From Leifsonia shinshuensis (GTDB taxonomy: Bacteria; Actinomycetota; Actinomycetes; Actinomycetales; Microbacteriaceae): a stretch of DNA of 64,000 nt. Every line of letters begins with the position of its first letter. Positions within the stretch are counted from its first letter, which is position 1. Below are positions 48,601 through 59,375 of this stretch, in pieces. A program made the position numbers and the translations under genes. The notes below the pieces were generated by a model, which was not told the DNA's origin, did no database searches, and saw only the letters and a list, made by a program, of their open reading frames with translations. The stretch is from positions 992,001 to 1,056,000 of the forward strand of contig NZ_JAVDVK010000001.1 of the NCBI RefSeq assembly GCF_031456835.1. Direction: 5' to 3'.

Positions 48601-50236
48601 GGCCCAGCTTGAGCGAGGTGACGACCTCTTCGCGGATCGAGTCGAGCGGGGGGTTCGTCACCTGGGCGAACTGCTGCGTGAAGTAGTCGAAGAGCAGGCG
48701 CGGGCGCTCGGAGAGCACCGCGACCGGCGTGTCCGAGCCCATCGCGCCGAGCGGCTCCGCGCCGGTGGTCGCCATCGGCTTCAGGAGGATGCGGACCTCC
48801 TCCTCGGTGTAGCCGAACGTCCGCTGGCGGCGCACGATCGACGCCGGGGTGTGGACGATGTGCTCGCGCTCCGGGAGGTCCTTGAGGTTGATCCTGCCCT
48901 CGTCGAGCCACTCCCCGTAGGGCGCGCCGGCGGCGAGCTCGGACTTGATCTCCTCGTCCTCGATCAGCCGGCCGGCGACCGTGTCGACGAGGAACATGCG
49001 ACCGGGGCGGAGGCGGCCCTTGCGGACCACGCGGCTCGGGTCGATGTCGAGCACGCCGATCTCGGAGGCGAGCACGACGAGCCCGTCGTTCGTCACGACG
49101 TACCGGCCGGGACGCAGCCCGTTGCGGTCGAGGGTCGCGCCGACGAGGGAGCCGTCGGTGAAGACGATCGCGGCGGGGCCGTCCCACGGCTCCATGAGCA
49201 TCGAGTGGTACTCGTAGAACGCGCGGCGGACCGGGTCGATCTCGGTCTGGTTCTCCCACGCCTCCGGCACCATCATCATGACGGCGTGCGGCAGCGGGCG
49301 GCCGCTCAGCGAGATGAGCTCCACGACCTCGTCGAACGAAGCCGAGTCGCTCGCGCCCGGCGTGACGATCGGGAAGATCGGGCGCAGGTCGCCGAGAAGC
49401 TCGCTCTCCAGCTGCGACTGGCGCGCGCGCATCCAGTTGCGGTTGCCCTGCACGGTGTTGATCTCGCCGTTGTGGGCGATCATCCGGAACGGCTGCGCCA
49501 GCGGCCACGACGGGAACGTGTTCGTGGAGTAGCGGGAGTGCACCAGCGCGAGCTTGGAGGCGAAGCGCTCGTCCGACAGGTCGGGATAGAACGGCTCCAG
49601 CTGGAGCGTCGTCACCATGCCCTTGTAGACGAGCGTGCGGCTCGACAGCGACGAGAAGTACAGGTCGAGCTCGCGCTCGGCGCGCTTGCGCAGAAAGAAG
49701 GTCTGCCGATCGATCGCGATGCCGGAGACCGGCTCGCCGTCGTCCCCCACCCGCGTGGAGGCGACGAACAGCTGCTCGATGGCGGGCATGGCCTGCCGCG
49801 CGAGCGTGCCGAGCTCCTCGGGACGGACCGGCACCTCGCGCCAGCCCAGCACCGTCAGCTCGTGCTCGCCGGCGATCGCCTCGATGGCCGCCTTGACCTC
49901 GGCGCGCTCGGCGTCGTCGTTCGGGAGGAACGCGTTGCCGACGGCGTAGCGACCGGCGGCCGGCAGCTCGAACCCGGCGACGGCGCGCAGGAACGCGTCC
50001 GGGACCTGGGTGATGATGCCCGCGCCGTCACCGGTGCCGGCGTCGGAGCCGACCGCGCCGCGGTGCTCCAGGTGACGCAGCGCCTCGAGCGCGGCGTCGA
50101 TGATGTCGTGCCCGGCCGTGCCGCGGAGGGTCGCGACCATGGCGAGACCGCAGGCGTCCTTCTCGTGGGCAGGGTCGTACAGGCCCTGCGGGCCTGGCAC
50201 GGTCCCGAAGCGGGAATGGGGAGGCGTGAGCGCCAT
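45659..50236 (-). CDS. gltB: Glutamate synthase large subunit
   Basis: Makes two glutamates from glutamine and 2-oxoglutarate. The ATG at 50236 is preferred (1525 aa); it gives a 28-residue propeptide before the glutaminase nucleophile Cys29 in [11 protein letters not shown]. The FMN-binding domain includes [11 protein letters not shown], the 3Fe-4S cluster cysteines are in [15 protein letters not shown], and the C-terminal GXGXG beta-helix domain ([20 protein letters not shown]) is complete. A longer reading adds 19 residues without support. Confidence 0.96.
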   Translation of the reverse strand: MALTPPHSRFGTVPGPQGLYDPAHEKDACGLAMVATLRGTAGHDIIDAALEALRHLEHRGAVGSDAGTGDGAGIITQVPDAFLRAVAGFELPAAGRYAVGNAFLPNDDAERAEVKAAIEAIAGEHELTVLGWREVPVRPEELGTLARQAMPAIEQLFVASTRVGDDGEPVSGIAIDRQTFFLRKRAERELDLYFSSLSSRTLVYKGMVTTLQLEPFYPDLSDERFASKLALVHSRYSTNTFPSWPLAQPFRMIAHNGEINTVQGNRNWMRARQSQLESELLGDLRPIFPIVTPGASDSASFDEVVELISLSGRPLPHAVMMMVPEAWENQTEIDPVRRAFYEYHSMLMEPWDGPAAIVFTDGSLVGATLDRNGLRPGRYVVTNDGLVVLASEIGVLDIDPSRVVRKGRLRPGRMFLVDTVAGRLIEDEEIKSELAAGAPYGEWLDEGRINLKDLPEREHIVHTPASIVRRQRTFGYTEEEVRILLKPMATTGAEPLGAMGSDTPVAVLSERPRLLFDYFTQQFAQVTNPPLDSIREEVVTSLKLGLGPERNLLTAGPEHAKQVVLDFPVIDNDELAKIQHIDPRPGSRLTTTVRGLYRSDAGPDALERRLAEMCDEVDEAIAAGAQFIVLSDRDSTKDLAPIPSLLMLAAVHHHLIRSETRMKAGLIVEAGDVREVHHVALLIGYGASAINPYLAMETCEELVRSGMITGVTPEKAVKNVIKALGKGVLKIMSKMGISTVSSYAGAQAFEAVGLSQEFVDQYFTGTTSKLGGVGIDVIAAENLARHESAYPAEGAALAHERLATGGEYQWRRDGSPHLFNPETVFRLQHATRTRRYDVFREYTRLVDDQAESLMTLRGMFSLKTGERPPVPIDEVESVESIVKRFSTGAMSYGSISQEAHETLAIAMNRLGAKSNTGEGGEDLDRLLDPERRSAIKQVASGRFGVTSMYLTHADDIQIKLAQGAKPGEGGQLPPTKVYPWVARTRHATAGVGLISPPPHHDIYSIEDLKQLIFDLKRANPGARIHVKLVSESGIGAVAAGTAKALADVILVSGHDGGTGASPVNSLKHAGTPWELGLAETQQTLMLNGMRERVVVQVDGQLKTGRDVIVGALLGAEEFGFATAPLVVSGCIMMRVCHLDTCPVGVATQNPELRARFSGKPEFVVNFFEFIAEEVREYLAALGFRSLDEAIGHAELLDVDRAIDHWKASGLDLSPILHGPAFGPEAPRRNGRTQDHELERHFDVQLIEAAHDVLEHGGHLELSLPIRNTERAVGTMLGHEVTLRHGENGLPTGSIDITLTGSAGQSLGAFLPAGITLRLEGDSNDYVGKGLSGGRIVVRPPRDSVFPAERNVIAGNVIGYGATQGSMFIRGIVGERFLVRNSGATAVVEGVGDHALEYMTGGLAVILGGTGRNLGAGMSGGTAYVYDLKPERVNRDALASGELELLPLGSADIEIVRDLLEQHVAETGSALATGMLEDFDATVAKFVKVLPRDYAAVLQMRQEAVDEGLDPDGDIVWNRILEVTGG

Positions 50237-50324
50237 CTGTCGACCGTCCTCACAGTGTCGTGGATGTGGGGATGTTGGGTGCGGGGACGCCATCGGCCCG
50301 GGCTGTGGATTCCGCCGCTCGCCG

Positions 50325-50342
50325 GGGGCCGTGTGTGGCCCC
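50325..50342 (-). terminator. Possible terminator between lgt and gltB
   Basis: GGGGCC-GTGTGT-GGCCCC, 60 nt past the lgt stop and before gltB. The stem is only 6 bp, but this is the one hairpin in the 166-nt gap, and it would separate the his/trp/lgt block from gltBD. Confidence 0.4.
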
Positions 50343-50402
50343 GTCCGGTGCGGTCAGGTGCGTGGGATCGCCTCGACGGTGGTTACTTCGAGCCGTCGGG
50401 TT

Positions 50403-51404
50403 TCATCCGTTCGTGGGGCTTGTGGCCTTGGCCGAAGCGGACCCGGCAGGCACACCGTCGTCGTCGGTGGTGTCCTTCTCGTCCAGGTCCGTGTCGTCAG
50501 AGTCTACCTCAGCATCCGGCCGCACCCATTCACGACCCGGCCGGTACGGGCTGGGCTCGATTCCGGGGTGACGGCCGGACTGCACGTAGAAGATCACGAG
50601 GCCCAGCACGACCGCGACGAAGGCGGCCCAGACGTTGGTCGGGATGCCGAGGAGCGAGAACTCGCTCGGGTCGATGCGGATCGACTCGAGGTAGGACCGG
50701 CCGACGCCGTACCAGACCAGGTACAGAGCGAACAGCTTGCCCCACTGCAGGTGCCACTTCCGCTCGATCAGGACGAGCAGCACGACGCCGATGACGTTCC
50801 AGATGATCTCGTACAGGAAGAGCGGCTGGAACAGCGTGCCGTCGGGCAGCCCGACCGGGATGGCCTTGTTGCCGGAGTCGATCTGCAGCCCCCACGGCAG
50901 GTCGGTCGGGAGGCCGAACAGCTCCTGGTTGAACCAGTTGCCGAGGCGTCCGATCGCCTGCGCGAGCAGCAGCGCCGGGGCGAGGGCGTCGGCGAAGGTC
51001 CAGAAGCGGATGCCCGTCCAGCGGCAGCCGATCCAGGCGCCGACGGCGCCGCCGAGCAGCGAGCCGAAGATGGCGTTGCCGCCCTCCCAGATCGCGAAGA
51101 CCTTCCAGAGGTCGGCGCCCGGGTAGAAGTAGTCGCCGGGGTGCGTGACCACGTGGTAGAGGCGGGCTCCGACGATGCCGAGCACGACCACCGGGATCAG
51201 GATGTCGAGGATGACACCCGGCTCGGCGCCGCGCTTGGTGAGGCGGCGGGAGGTCCACATCGCCGCGATGACGATGCCGATCAGGATCATGATGGCGTAC
51301 GTCTGGATGCGCCAGTGCAGCCCGAAGATGTCGATCGGGATCTGCTGCCACTCCGGCCCGGGGCTGGGGATGCTGGCGAACCAGCTGCTCATGGTCAGGG
51401 CCAC
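50403..51404 (-). CDS. lgt: Prolipoprotein diacylglyceryl transferase
   Basis: Membrane enzyme that adds diacylglycerol to the lipobox cysteine of prolipoproteins. The 333-aa protein has seven predicted helices, the signature GRLGNWFNQELFGLPT, and the conserved HPGDYFYPG and YGVGRSYLESIR. A 60-residue acidic C-terminal tail (DSDDTDLDEKDTTDDDG) is longer than in E. coli. Start is GTG at 51404 (AAAGG 10 nt upstream) or ATG at 51392. It is 72 nt after trpA, a common actinobacterial neighbour. Confidence 0.95.
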   Translation of the reverse strand: MALTMSSWFASIPSPGPEWQQIPIDIFGLHWRIQTYAIMILIGIVIAAMWTSRRLTKRGAEPGVILDILIPVVVLGIVGARLYHVVTHPGDYFYPGADLWKVFAIWEGGNAIFGSLLGGAVGAWIGCRWTGIRFWTFADALAPALLLAQAIGRLGNWFNQELFGLPTDLPWGLQIDSGNKAIPVGLPDGTLFQPLFLYEIIWNVIGVVLLVLIERKWHLQWGKLFALYLVWYGVGRSYLESIRIDPSEFSLLGIPTNVWAAFVAVVLGLVIFYVQSGRHPGIEPSPYRPGREWVRPDAEVDSDDTDLDEKDTTDDDGVPAGSASAKATSPTNG

Positions 51405-51476
51405 CGGATGACTACCTTTCGATCATGGGGATGCGACGCGGAACGTCGCGCGTCGCCCGTTCAGTCTAGAACGCGG

Positions 51477-52277
51477 TCAGGAGCGGCTCGTGCCACCGGC
51501 CAGGGCCGCGGCCACGCGGCCGGCCTCGGCGACGCCGCCGTCGCCGAGCGCCTTGACCAGCGCCGATCCGACGATCGCGCCGTCGGCGTACTCGAGCACC
51601 TCGGCGACCTGCGCCGCGGACGAGATGCCGAGCCCGACGCACGCGCTGGTCGCGCCCGCGTCGCGGAGGCGGCCGACGAGCGTGCGCGCCGCCGCATCCA
51701 CATCCGTCCGGGCGCCCGTGATGCCCATGGTCGAGACGGCGTAGACGAAGCCGCGGCTCGCGTCGACGGCCTGCTTGAGCCGCGTGTCGGTCGAGCTGGG
51801 CGCCGCGAGGAAGACGCGGTCGAGCCCGGCGCGGTCGGAGGCGGCGAGCCAGTCGGCGCCCTCGTCCGGGATGAGGTCGGGCGTGATCAGCCCGGCTCCC
51901 CCGGCCTCGACGAGGTCGTCGGCGAACCGGTCGACGCCGTACTGCAGCACCGGGTTCCAATAGGTCATCACGAGGACGGGGATGTCGACCCGGGCCGTGA
52001 TCTCGCGCACGGCGGTAAAGCCGTCGCGCAGGCGGAAGCCGGCGCCGAGCGCCTGCTGGGTGGCGGCCTGGATGACCGCGCCGTCCATCACCGGGTCGGA
52101 GTAGGGCAGGCCGAGCTCGATGACGTCGACGCCGTTCTCCGCCAGGGCGACCGCCGCGTCCACGCTGGTGCGCAGGTCGGGGAAGCCCGCGGGCAGGTAG
52201 CCCACGAGGGCGCCGGCGGCCTCGGCGTTGCGCCGGGCGATGACGTCGGCGACACGGCTCCCGACGACCGCGCTCAC
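51477..52277 (-). CDS. trpA: Tryptophan synthase alpha chain
   Basis: Cleaves indole-3-glycerol phosphate to indole, channelled to TrpB. The 266-aa TIM barrel has the catalytic pair in [15 protein letters not shown] (Glu and Asp) and the phosphate-binding [14 protein letters not shown] and [10 protein letters not shown]. Its GTG start overlaps the trpB stop (GTGA). Confidence 0.96.
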   Translation of the reverse strand: MSAVVGSRVADVIARRNAEAAGALVGYLPAGFPDLRTSVDAAVALAENGVDVIELGLPYSDPVMDGAVIQAATQQALGAGFRLRDGFTAVREITARVDIPVLVMTYWNPVLQYGVDRFADDLVEAGGAGLITPDLIPDEGADWLAASDRAGLDRVFLAAPSSTDTRLKQAVDASRGFVYAVSTMGITGARTDVDAAARTLVGRLRDAGATSACVGLGISSAAQVAEVLEYADGAIVGSALVKALGDGGVAEAGRVAAALAGGTSRS

Positions 52278-53485
52278 GACTGCACCGCGCCGGCGTCGAG
52301 GAGGTCGAAGTAGCGGCCGGCGGTCTCCATGTCCTTGTCGCCGCGGCCGCTGAGGTTCACCAGGACGATCCCGTCCGGGCCGAGCTCGCGCCCGAGCGCC
52401 AGCGCGCCGGCCAGGGCGTGCGAGGACTCGATGGCGGGGATGATGCCCTCGGTGCGGCTGAGCAGGCGGAGCGCCTCCATCGCGTCGGCGTCGGAGACCG
52501 GGCGGTACTCGGCGCGGCCGATCTGGGCCAGCCAGGCATGCTCCGGACCGACGCCCGGGTAGTCGAGGCCCGCCGAGATCGAGTGCGATTCGATGGTCTG
52601 GCCGTCCTCGTCCTGCAGCAGCATCGAGCGGGCGCCGTGCAGCACGCCCGGGCGGCCCTTGGTGATCGTGGCCGCGTGGCGCGGGGTCTCCGCGCCCTCG
52701 CCGCCCGCCTCGAAGCCGAGCAGGCGCACATCCTCGTCGTCCAGGAAGGCGTGGAAGATGCCCATCGCGTTCGAGCCGCCTCCGACGCACGCGGCGACCG
52801 CGTCCGGGAGCCGGCCGGTCAGCGCGAGCACCTGCTCGCGCGCCTCCTCGCCGATGATCTTCTGCAGATCGCGCACCATCGCCGGGAACGGGTGGGGGCC
52901 TGCGACCGTGCCGAAGATGTAGTTGGTGTGCTCGACGTTGGTGACCCAGTCGCGCATCGCGTCGTTGATCGCGTCCTTCAGGGTGCGCGAGCCGGTCTTG
53001 ACGGCCACCACCTCGGCGCCGAGCAGGCGCATCCTGGCGACGTTGAGGGCCTGGCGCTCGGTGTCGACCTCGCCCATGTAGATGGTGCACTCGAGGCCGA
53101 ACAGCGCGGCCGCGGTCGCGGTGGCGACGCCATGCTGGCCGGCGCCGGTCTCCGCGATCACGCGGGTCTTGCCGATGCGCTTGGTGAGGATGGCCTGGCC
53201 CAGCACGTTGTTGATCTTGTGCGACCCGGTGTGGTTGAGGTCCTCGCGCTTCAGGATGATGCGCGCGCCGCCGGCGTGCTCGGCGAAGCGCGGCACCTCC
53301 GTGATGATCGACGGGCGGCCGGTGTAGCTGCGGTGCAGCTCGTCCAGCTCGGCATGGAACGCGGGGTCGGCCTTCGCCTCCTCCCACGCCGCCGACAGCT
53401 CGTCGAGCGCTGCGACCAGCGACTCGGGGACGAACCGCCCGCCGAAGTCGCCGAAGTACGGACCCTGCTCAGTGCGGAGGGACAT
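52274..53485 (-). CDS. trpB: Tryptophan synthase beta chain
   Basis: PLP enzyme joining indole and serine to tryptophan. The 403-aa protein has the PLP lysine in [11 protein letters not shown], the phosphate-binding [12 protein letters not shown] and the conserved [10 protein letters not shown] start. Its ATG overlaps the trpC stop by one base (TGATG). Confidence 0.97.
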   Translation of the reverse strand: MSLRTEQGPYFGDFGGRFVPESLVAALDELSAAWEEAKADPAFHAELDELHRSYTGRPSIITEVPRFAEHAGGARIILKREDLNHTGSHKINNVLGQAILTKRIGKTRVIAETGAGQHGVATATAAALFGLECTIYMGEVDTERQALNVARMRLLGAEVVAVKTGSRTLKDAINDAMRDWVTNVEHTNYIFGTVAGPHPFPAMVRDLQKIIGEEAREQVLALTGRLPDAVAACVGGGSNAMGIFHAFLDDEDVRLLGFEAGGEGAETPRHAATITKGRPGVLHGARSMLLQDEDGQTIESHSISAGLDYPGVGPEHAWLAQIGRAEYRPVSDADAMEALRLLSRTEGIIPAIESSHALAGALALGRELGPDGIVLVNLSGRGDKDMETAGRYFDLLDAGAVQS

Positions 53486-54255
53486 CAGACTCCCAGGAAC
53501 TCTCCGAGCGTCGCGACGGGGTCGCTCGTGACGAGCGCCTCGCCGACGAGCACCACATCGGCGCCCGCCGCCCGGTAGTGCGCGACGTCGCCGGCCGTCT
53601 TCACGGCAGACTCCGCCACGCGGATGACGCCGGACGGGATGCGGTCGGCCAGGAGGCCGAACAGGTCCCGATCCAGCTCGAACGTTGTGAGGTCGCGGGC
53701 GTTGACGCCCACGAGACCGGCGCCTGTGTCGAGCGCACGGCTGAGCTCGTCGGCCGTGTGCGCCTCCACCAGGCTGGTCATGCCGAGCTCGGTGATCAGC
53801 CCGTGCAGCTCGACGAGCCGCTGCTGGTCGAGCGCGGCGACGATGAGCAGCACCAGGTCGGCGCCCGCGGCGCGGGCTTCGAACACCTGGTACGGATCGG
53901 CGACGAACTCCTTGCGGAGCACCGGGATCGAGACCGCCTCACGGACGGCCTCGAGATCGGCGAGGGAGCCGCGGAAGCGGCGCTCCTCGGTCAGCACGCT
54001 GATCGCGCTGGCCCCGCCGGTCTCGTACGAGACGGCCAGTGCGGCCGGGTCGGCGATGTCGGCGAGCGACCCGCGGGACGGGCTCGCGCGCTTCACCTCG
54101 GCGATGATCTTGACGCGGTCCGCCGGAGCGAGCGCCGCGAGGGCGTCGAGGGCCGCGGGACGCGCGAGCGCCTCGGCCTCCACCTGGGCCAGCGGCCGCT
54201 CGGCGCGGCGCCGGTCAGCGTCTTCCAGCGCGCCGGCGACGAGGTCGGCGAGCAC
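53485..54255 (-). CDS. trpC: Indole-3-glycerol phosphate synthase
   Basis: Closes the indole ring from carboxyphenylamino-deoxyribulose phosphate. The 256-aa single-domain protein has the catalytic-lysine motif [38 protein letters not shown] and the phosphate site VLVGEALV. No TrpF domain is fused. GTG start, 3 nt after the HGxxPAAW gene. trpD, trpF and trpG are not in this window. Confidence 0.95.
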   Translation of the reverse strand: MLADLVAGALEDADRRRAERPLAQVEAEALARPAALDALAALAPADRVKIIAEVKRASPSRGSLADIADPAALAVSYETGGASAISVLTEERRFRGSLADLEAVREAVSIPVLRKEFVADPYQVFEARAAGADLVLLIVAALDQQRLVELHGLITELGMTSLVEAHTADELSRALDTGAGLVGVNARDLTTFELDRDLFGLLADRIPSGVIRVAESAVKTAGDVAHYRAAGADVVLVGEALVTSDPVATLGEFLGV

Positions 54256-54258
54256 GGA

Positions 54259-54489
54259 TCAGTGGCCCTTCGGGGTGTACTTGGAGCCGCCCACTCCGTA
54301 GCCGGCGCGCTTCATGATCCAGCCGACGATCAGACCGATGATGGCGAGACCGGCCGCCGCCCACACGATGATCGGCGCGTCGAAGAAGAACGCGACGGCG
54401 CCGATGGTGAAGGCGACGAGCATGATGATCACGGCCGTCCATGCCGCCGGCGAGTGACCGTGACCGGGCTCGACTGACTCGCTGCTCAT
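54259..54489 (-). CDS. HGxxPAAW family small membrane protein
   Basis: A 76-aa protein with the namesake motif HGHSPAAWTAV at residues 10-20 followed by two membrane helices (about 20-37 and 40-58) and a C-terminal RAGYGVGGSKYTPKGH. Function is not known. It is encoded inside the trp block, with AGGAG 4 nt before the ATG and only 3 nt before trpC, so coexpression with tryptophan synthesis is expected. Confidence 0.88.
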   Translation of the reverse strand: MSSESVEPGHGHSPAAWTAVIIMLVAFTIGAVAFFFDAPIIVWAAAGLAIIGLIVGWIMKRAGYGVGGSKYTPKGH

Positions 54490-54571
54490 GGGACTCCTGC
54501 ATGTCGGGTGCGCGCCCGACGGCACGCACGAGGGGATGGAACGCGTCCAGTCTAGTGGTTCGCGGCGGGGC

Positions 54572-55312
54572 TCACTTGGTGGGGTCGTCGCCGCGGGTGA
54601 GCTCGTCCCAGCTGTCGATCGCGGTGTCGCGGTCGAGCGTCCTGGGCTCGTCGGGCGTGTCGGCGTCCGTCTCGTCGTCGCCGCGCGCGGGCGCCTCCGC
54701 GGGGTGCGCGGCGCGATCTGGGCCGGCCGCATCCGCCATCTCGTCGGCGTCCCCGGCACCGGTGGAGGCGATCTCCTCGACCGAGCGGCCGTCCTCGCCG
54801 GCGAACCGGGTCTGGTACTTGCGCGACGCGCCCGGCCAGAGCCGGGAGAAGACCACCGCGGCCGCCGAGGCGAGCACGATGAGCACCCCGCCGGCCACGG
54901 CGACCCACGGCCACAGCTGGGTGTCGACGGAGTGCACCAAGCGGCGGATGGACGCGTCGCCCGCCACCCCGGTCGCCGTCGTGATCGCCGACACGGACGC
55001 GCGCACCGCATCCGACACCGCGGTGATCGCCGAGATGAGCACCGAGACGCCGAGCAGGACCCCCAGCAGCGCCAGGACGATCCGGAACACCGGCCCCGCG
55101 ATCGCCAGCGCGGCGGTCAGCGCGAGGCCGGCCAGTGCCAGGGCCGTGAGCGCCGGAGCGGCGGTCGACCCTGCCACGGCGACGGTGCTCGAGTGCTCGG
55201 CCGTGTCGGTGAGCCGGATGGTGAACCACGGCTGCGTCGCCGCGAGGAGGGCGAGACCGCTCCCCACGACGAGGAGCAGCATCGTCGAGTACTTGGCGCG
55301 GCGGCCGGTCAC
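54572..55312 (-). CDS. Trp biosynthesis-associated membrane protein (TIGR02234)
   Basis: The 246-aa protein has four predicted membrane helices (about residues 10-27, 55-75, 80-105, 135-160) and an acidic cytoplasmic tail (DDETDADTPDEPRTLDRD). It matches the family found in actinobacterial trp operons, sometimes called TrpM-like; its role is unproven. Its GTG start overlaps the trpE stop (GTGA), indicating coupled translation. Confidence 0.87.
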   Translation of the reverse strand: MTGRRAKYSTMLLLVVGSGLALLAATQPWFTIRLTDTAEHSSTVAVAGSTAAPALTALALAGLALTAALAIAGPVFRIVLALLGVLLGVSVLISAITAVSDAVRASVSAITTATGVAGDASIRRLVHSVDTQLWPWVAVAGGVLIVLASAAAVVFSRLWPGASRKYQTRFAGEDGRSVEEIASTGAGDADEMADAAGPDRAAHPAEAPARGDDETDADTPDEPRTLDRDTAIDSWDELTRGDDPTK

Positions 55313-56883
55313 CGGTCGCCGTCCCGCGGCACCGGGCGCATCGCGTTGGCGACCGCCACCGCGCGCAGCGGCGCCGCCGCCTTGTTCTGCGACTCCTGGA
55401 ACTCGCTCTCCGGCACCGAGTCGGCGACCAGTCCCCCGCCCGCCTGGACGCGCGCGACGCCGCCCATGATCGTGGCGGTGCGGATGGCGATGGCCAGGTC
55501 GGCGTCGCCGGCGAAGTCGAAGTAACCGATCACGCCGCCGTAGACGCCGCGCTGGGCGGGCTCCAGCTCGTCGATGATGCGCAGCGCCATGGGCTTCGGC
55601 GCACCCGACAGCGTCCCGGCGGGGAACGTCGCCCGGAAGGCGTCGACGGCTGTGGCGTCCGGCCGCAGGTCGCCCTCGACGGACGACACGATGTGCATGA
55701 TGTGGCTGAACCGCTCGATGCGCATGAACTCGGTGACCTCGACCGTGCCGGCCTCGCACACCTTGAGCAGGTCGTTGCGGGCCAGGTCGACGAGCATGAG
55801 GTGCTCCGCACGCTCCTTGTCGTCGGCGAGGAGCGACGTCTCAAGGTCGAGGTCCTCCTCCGGGGTCGCGCCGCGCGGCCGGGAGCCGGCGATGGGATGC
55901 GTGAACGCGCGTCCCTCCTGCACCTTCACCAGCGCCTCGGGCGACGACCCGACGATCTCGTACCGCTCGCCGTCCGGCTTCTCCAGCGACAGCAGGTACA
56001 TGTACGGGCTCGGGTTCAGCGCCCGCAGAACCCGGTACACGTCGAGGGCCGGAGCAGTGCACTCCAGCTCGAACCGCTGCGAGATGACGACCTGAAAGAT
56101 GTCGCCGTCCACGATCCGCTGCTTGGCGGTCACGACCGACGCGAGGAAGTCCTCCCGCCGGGTGCGCGACACCGGGTCCGCGGGCGTGGCGAGGTCGACG
56201 TGCGCGAGCCAGGCCTCCGACGGCTGCGCGAGCTCGCGCTGCATGCGGTCCAGCCGCTCCTGCGCATCCCGCCACAGGGCGTCGGTCTGCTCCGCACCGT
56301 CGGCGAGGGCGTTGGCGATCAGCTTCACGGTGCCGGTGCGGTGGTCGATCACCACGAGGTCGGCGACGAACGCCAGCGCCTGACCCGGGACGTCCATGTC
56401 GGCCGGCGGGGCGTCGGGCAGGCGCTCGATCTGCCGGATCGCCTCCCAGCCGATGAAGCCGACGAGACCGCCGGTCAGCGGCGGCAGGCCCGGGATGCGC
56501 GGAGTCTGCCAGCGCGCGTGCAGCGCCGCGAGGGCGTCCAGCGGCCGCAGCGCACCATCGGTCCCGACGGCGTCACTCCCGAGCGCACGCTCGGCGGGCA
56601 GTCCGTAGTCGAGCCAGCGGACGTCGTCCCCCTGCTGCGTCAGCACGCCGAACGAGGCGGCGCCGACGAAGGAGAACCGGGACCAGATGCCGCCCTGCTC
56701 GGCCGATTCCAGCAGGAAGGTGCCCGGCCGGCCGGCGGCGAGCTTGCGGTAGATGCCCACAGGAGTCTCGCCGTCGGCGAAGAGCTCGCGGACGACCGGG
56801 ACCACGCGGTGCTCGGCGACCAGGGCGTCGAACGCGGCCCGGGTGGTCGTCGCGGCATCGGTGTCGATCGCGGCGCCGGTCAC
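55309..56883 (-). CDS. trpE: Anthranilate synthase component I
   Basis: Converts chorismate to anthranilate with the TrpG glutaminase. The 524-aa protein has the N-terminal feedback region ([18 protein letters not shown], with the tryptophan-site LLES), and the chorismate-binding motifs [19 protein letters not shown] and [23 protein letters not shown] start overlaps the hisI stop, so there is no leader in which an attenuator could sit. trpG is not in the window. Confidence 0.96.
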   Translation of the reverse strand: MTGAAIDTDAATTTRAAFDALVAEHRVVPVVRELFADGETPVGIYRKLAAGRPGTFLLESAEQGGIWSRFSFVGAASFGVLTQQGDDVRWLDYGLPAERALGSDAVGTDGALRPLDALAALHARWQTPRIPGLPPLTGGLVGFIGWEAIRQIERLPDAPPADMDVPGQALAFVADLVVIDHRTGTVKLIANALADGAEQTDALWRDAQERLDRMQRELAQPSEAWLAHVDLATPADPVSRTRREDFLASVVTAKQRIVDGDIFQVVISQRFELECTAPALDVYRVLRALNPSPYMYLLSLEKPDGERYEIVGSSPEALVKVQEGRAFTHPIAGSRPRGATPEEDLDLETSLLADDKERAEHLMLVDLARNDLLKVCEAGTVEVTEFMRIERFSHIMHIVSSVEGDLRPDATAVDAFRATFPAGTLSGAPKPMALRIIDELEPAQRGVYGGVIGYFDFAGDADLAIAIRTATIMGGVARVQAGGGLVADSVPESEFQESQNKAAAPLRAVAVANAMRPVPRDGDR

Positions 56884-57314
56884 AGGTCGGCCGCCTCGAT
56901 CTCGGGACTCGCGCCCAGCGCAGGCTCCAGCACATCCGCGTCGAAGCACGTCCGCGTGCCGGTGTGGCAGGCGGCGCCGATCTGGTCGACGGTCACCAGG
57001 AGGGTGTCGCCGTCGCAGTCGAGCGCGACGCCCTTCACATACTGCACGTGACCGGAGGTGTCGCCCTTGCGCCAGTACTCCTTGCGGGAGCGCGACCAGA
57101 AGGTGACGCGGCCCTCGCTCATCGTGCGGCGGAACGCCTCCGCGTCCATCCAGCCCATCATGAGCACCTCGCGGGTGTCCCACTGCTGGATGATCGCGGG
57201 CACCAGACCGGCGTCGGTGAAGCGGATGCGCTCCAGCACGGCCTCCGGGTCGGTGATGTTCGTGGCGTTCGTCCCGCTGGCGTTCGCGCCGTTCGTGGCG
57301 TTCGTGGCATTCAT
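56880..57314 (-). CDS. hisI: Phosphoribosyl-AMP cyclohydrolase
   Basis: Opens the purine ring in histidine synthesis. The 144-aa protein has [19 protein letters not shown] and the zinc-binding [15 protein letters not shown]. The first 21 residues are a low-complexity Asn/Ala/Thr/Gly stretch (about [13 protein letters not shown]) not part of the enzyme fold, encoded by near-tandem AACGCCACG repeats. Start overlaps the hisF stop (ATGA). Confidence 0.95.
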   Translation of the reverse strand: MNATNATNGANASGTNATNITDPEAVLERIRFTDAGLVPAIIQQWDTREVLMMGWMDAEAFRRTMSEGRVTFWSRSRKEYWRKGDTSGHVQYVKGVALDCDGDTLLVTVDQIGAACHTGTRTCFDADVLEPALGASPEIEAADL

Positions 57315-58075
57315 CGGCGGACCTCCATCCCGGCCGCGGCCAGTTCGTCCTTCACCTGTTCGATGGTCAGCTCGCCCTGGTGGAACACGCTCGCGGCGAG
57401 CACCGCATCCGCCCCCGCTTCGATGGCGGGCACGAAGTCCTGCACGCGGCCGGCCCCGCCCGAGGCGATCACCGGGACGCTGCTGATCGCACGCATCTCG
57501 CGGATGAGCTCCAGGTCGAAGCCCTCCTTGGTGCCGTCGGCGTCGATCGAGTTGACGAGCAGCTCCCCCGCCCCCAGCTCGATCGCGCGAGCCGCCCACT
57601 CCAGGGCGTCGAGGTCGGTCTCGGTGCGGCCGCCGTGCGTCGTCACGACGAAACCGGACGGCGTCGCCGCCGAGCGCTTCACATCCAGCGACAGCACCAG
57701 CACCTGGGCGCCGAAGCGGTCGGCGATCTCGGCGATCAGCTCGGGACGGGCGATGGCCGCCGAGTTGACGCCCACCTTGTCGGCGCCGTGGCCGAGCAGC
57801 TTGGCCACGTCCTCCGGGCTGCGGACGCCGCCGCCGACCGTCAGGGGGATGAACACCTGCTCGGCCGTGGCGCGCACCACGTCGTAGGTGGTGGCGCGGT
57901 CGTCGACGGTGGCCGTCACATCCAGGAAGGTCAGCTCGTCGGCGCCCTGCTCGAAGTACCGGCGCGCCAGCTCGACAGGGTCGCCCTGGTCGCGCAGGTT
58001 CTGGAAGTTGACGCCCTTCACCACGCGGCCGGCGGCCACGTCGAGACAGGGGATCACCCGGACCGAGACGCTCAT
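57311..58075 (-). CDS. hisF: Imidazole glycerol phosphate synthase subunit HisF
   Basis: Cyclase subunit that makes imidazole glycerol phosphate. The 254-aa TIM barrel has the catalytic Asp residues in [19 protein letters not shown] and VNSIDADGT and the phosphate sites ASGGAG and AVLAASVFH. Its ATG overlaps hisG by one base (TGATG). The partner HisH and HisA are not in the window. Confidence 0.97.
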   Translation of the reverse strand: MSVSVRVIPCLDVAAGRVVKGVNFQNLRDQGDPVELARRYFEQGADELTFLDVTATVDDRATTYDVVRATAEQVFIPLTVGGGVRSPEDVAKLLGHGADKVGVNSAAIARPELIAEIADRFGAQVLVLSLDVKRSAATPSGFVVTTHGGRTETDLDALEWAARAIELGAGELLVNSIDADGTKEGFDLELIREMRAISSVPVIASGGAGRVQDFVPAIEAGADAVLAASVFHQGELTIEQVKDELAAAGMEVRR

Positions 58076-58914
58076 CAGATCCGCGCAGCGTGGATGGACG
58101 TGACCAGGATGGCGCGGGCGCCCAGCTCGTACAGGTCGTCCATGATGCGGTTGGTCTGCTCCCGCTTGATCATCACGCGGACGGCCACCCAGTCGGGCTC
58201 GCCCAGCGGCGACACGGTCGGCGACTCGACGCCCGGCGTGAGCGCGACGGCCCGGTCGAGCAGCGCCACCGGGAGGTTGTAGTCGACCAGCACGTACTGG
58301 CGGGCGACCATGACGCCCTGCAGGCGGCGGACCAGCGTGTCGACGCCCGACGCCGGCGCGGGCGACGAGATGAGCACCGCCTCCGACTCGAGGATCACCG
58401 GGCCGAAGATCTCCAGGCCCTGCTTGCGGAGCGTCGAGCCGGTCTCCACCACGTCGGCGACCGCATCCGCGACGCCCAGGCGGACCGCGGACTCCACCGC
58501 GCCGTCCAGCTTGATCAGGGTGGTGGAGACGCCGTGCTCGCCGAGGAACGCGCCGACGAGTCCCGGGTAGCTGGTGGCGACGCGCTTGCCCTCCAGGTCG
58601 GCGAGCTCGGAGAACACGCCGGCCGGACCGGCGAAACGGAACGTGGACGCGGCGAAGTCGAGCGCGCTGATCTCCGCCGCCGACGATCCGGAGTCGAGCA
58701 GCAGGTCGCGGCCGGTGATGCCGACGTCGAGCGCGCCGGAACCGACGTAGGTGGCGATGTCGCGCGGGCGCAGGTAGAAGAACTCGACGCCGTTGCGGGC
58801 GTCGGTGACGATGAGCTCCTTGGGGTCGCGGCGGCCGACGTAGCCGGCTTCGTGCAGCATCTGCGCCGCGGTCTCGGAGAGGGAGCCCTTGTTGGGGACG
58901 GCGATCTTCAGCAT
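58075..58914 (-). CDS. hisG: ATP phosphoribosyltransferase, long form
   Basis: First step of histidine synthesis. The 279-aa length with a C-terminal ACT-like domain (about residues 205-279, [24 protein letters not shown]) identifies the long, histidine-feedback-inhibited form that needs no HisZ. The catalytic part has [15 protein letters not shown] and the phosphoribosyl-binding [15 protein letters not shown]. Confidence 0.96.
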   Translation of the reverse strand: MLKIAVPNKGSLSETAAQMLHEAGYVGRRDPKELIVTDARNGVEFFYLRPRDIATYVGSGALDVGITGRDLLLDSGSSAAEISALDFAASTFRFAGPAGVFSELADLEGKRVATSYPGLVGAFLGEHGVSTTLIKLDGAVESAVRLGVADAVADVVETGSTLRKQGLEIFGPVILESEAVLISSPAPASGVDTLVRRLQGVMVARQYVLVDYNLPVALLDRAVALTPGVESPTVSPLGEPDWVAVRVMIKREQTNRIMDDLYELGARAILVTSIHAARI

Positions 58915-58962
58915 GGGGGGATCTTTCGTGACGTGAGAGGACGACGGGATGGGGTCAGGCCA

Positions 58963-59226
58963 TCACAGATGTCGGTACACGTCGGCCGGGGTCAGCCCCT
59001 TGGCGAGCAGCAGGACCTGCAGGTGGTAGAGCAGCTGCGACGCCTCTTCCGCCAGGGCCTCGTCGGACTCGTACTCGGCGGCCATCCAGACCTCGGCGGC
59101 CTCCTCGACGATCTTCTTCCCGATGCCGTGCACGCCGCTGTCGAGCTCGCGGACGGTGCCCGAGCCCTCCGGACGCGTGCGGGCCTTCTCGGTGAGCTCG
59201 GCGAAGAGGTCGTCGAAGGTTTTCAC
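58963..59226 (-). CDS. hisE: Phosphoribosyl-ATP pyrophosphatase
   Basis: Second step of histidine synthesis, as an 87-aa MazG-like all-helical protein: [35 protein letters not shown] and [20 protein letters not shown] start with TAGGGT exactly 6 nt upstream; it heads the hisE-hisG-hisF-hisI-trpE block. HisE and HisI are separate proteins here. Confidence 0.96.
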   Translation of the reverse strand: MKTFDDLFAELTEKARTRPEGSGTVRELDSGVHGIGKKIVEEAAEVWMAAEYESDEALAEEASQLLYHLQVLLLAKGLTPADVYRHL

Positions 59227-59232
59227 CCTGCT

Positions 59233-59238
59233 ACCCTA
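59233..59238 (-). promoter_or_regulatory. -10 element, leaderless start of hisE
   Basis: TAGGGT on the minus strand, spacer AGCAGG, then GTG at 59226. As the first gene of a run of overlapping frames, this is the likely promoter of the his-trp block. Confidence 0.55.
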
Positions 59239-59299
59239 CCGTCCCCGCCCGCGGCGCCGCGCGCCGGGCGGCCCGGGCGCGGGTCGGTGCGCCGACGCG

Positions 59300-59350
59300 A
59301 CATTCGTGACGAATGTGCGCACGTCACGGAAGCGCCATTCGTCACGAATG
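59300..59350. repeat. Family F double palindrome
   Basis: ACATTCGTGACGAATGT (59300-59316) is itself a perfect 17-nt palindrome, and CATTCGTCACGAATG (59336-59350) is its inverted partner across a 20-nt spacer. The arms can therefore fold separately or pair with each other. It lies 95 nt past the rpe stop. Confidence 0.85.
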
Positions 59351-59375
59351 TGGGATGCGGGGCGCGATTTCGGTG

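Noticed and set aside
45734..50794. A 1686-codon open frame antisense to gltB
   Set aside because: In DNA of this GC content the antisense frame of a real gene often lacks stops. Its translation is Arg/Val/His-rich low complexity, and gltB on the other strand is full-length with all cofactor motifs.
55309..56883. A trp attenuator or riboswitch before trpE
   Set aside because: trpE overlaps hisI by 4 nt, so there is no leader region.
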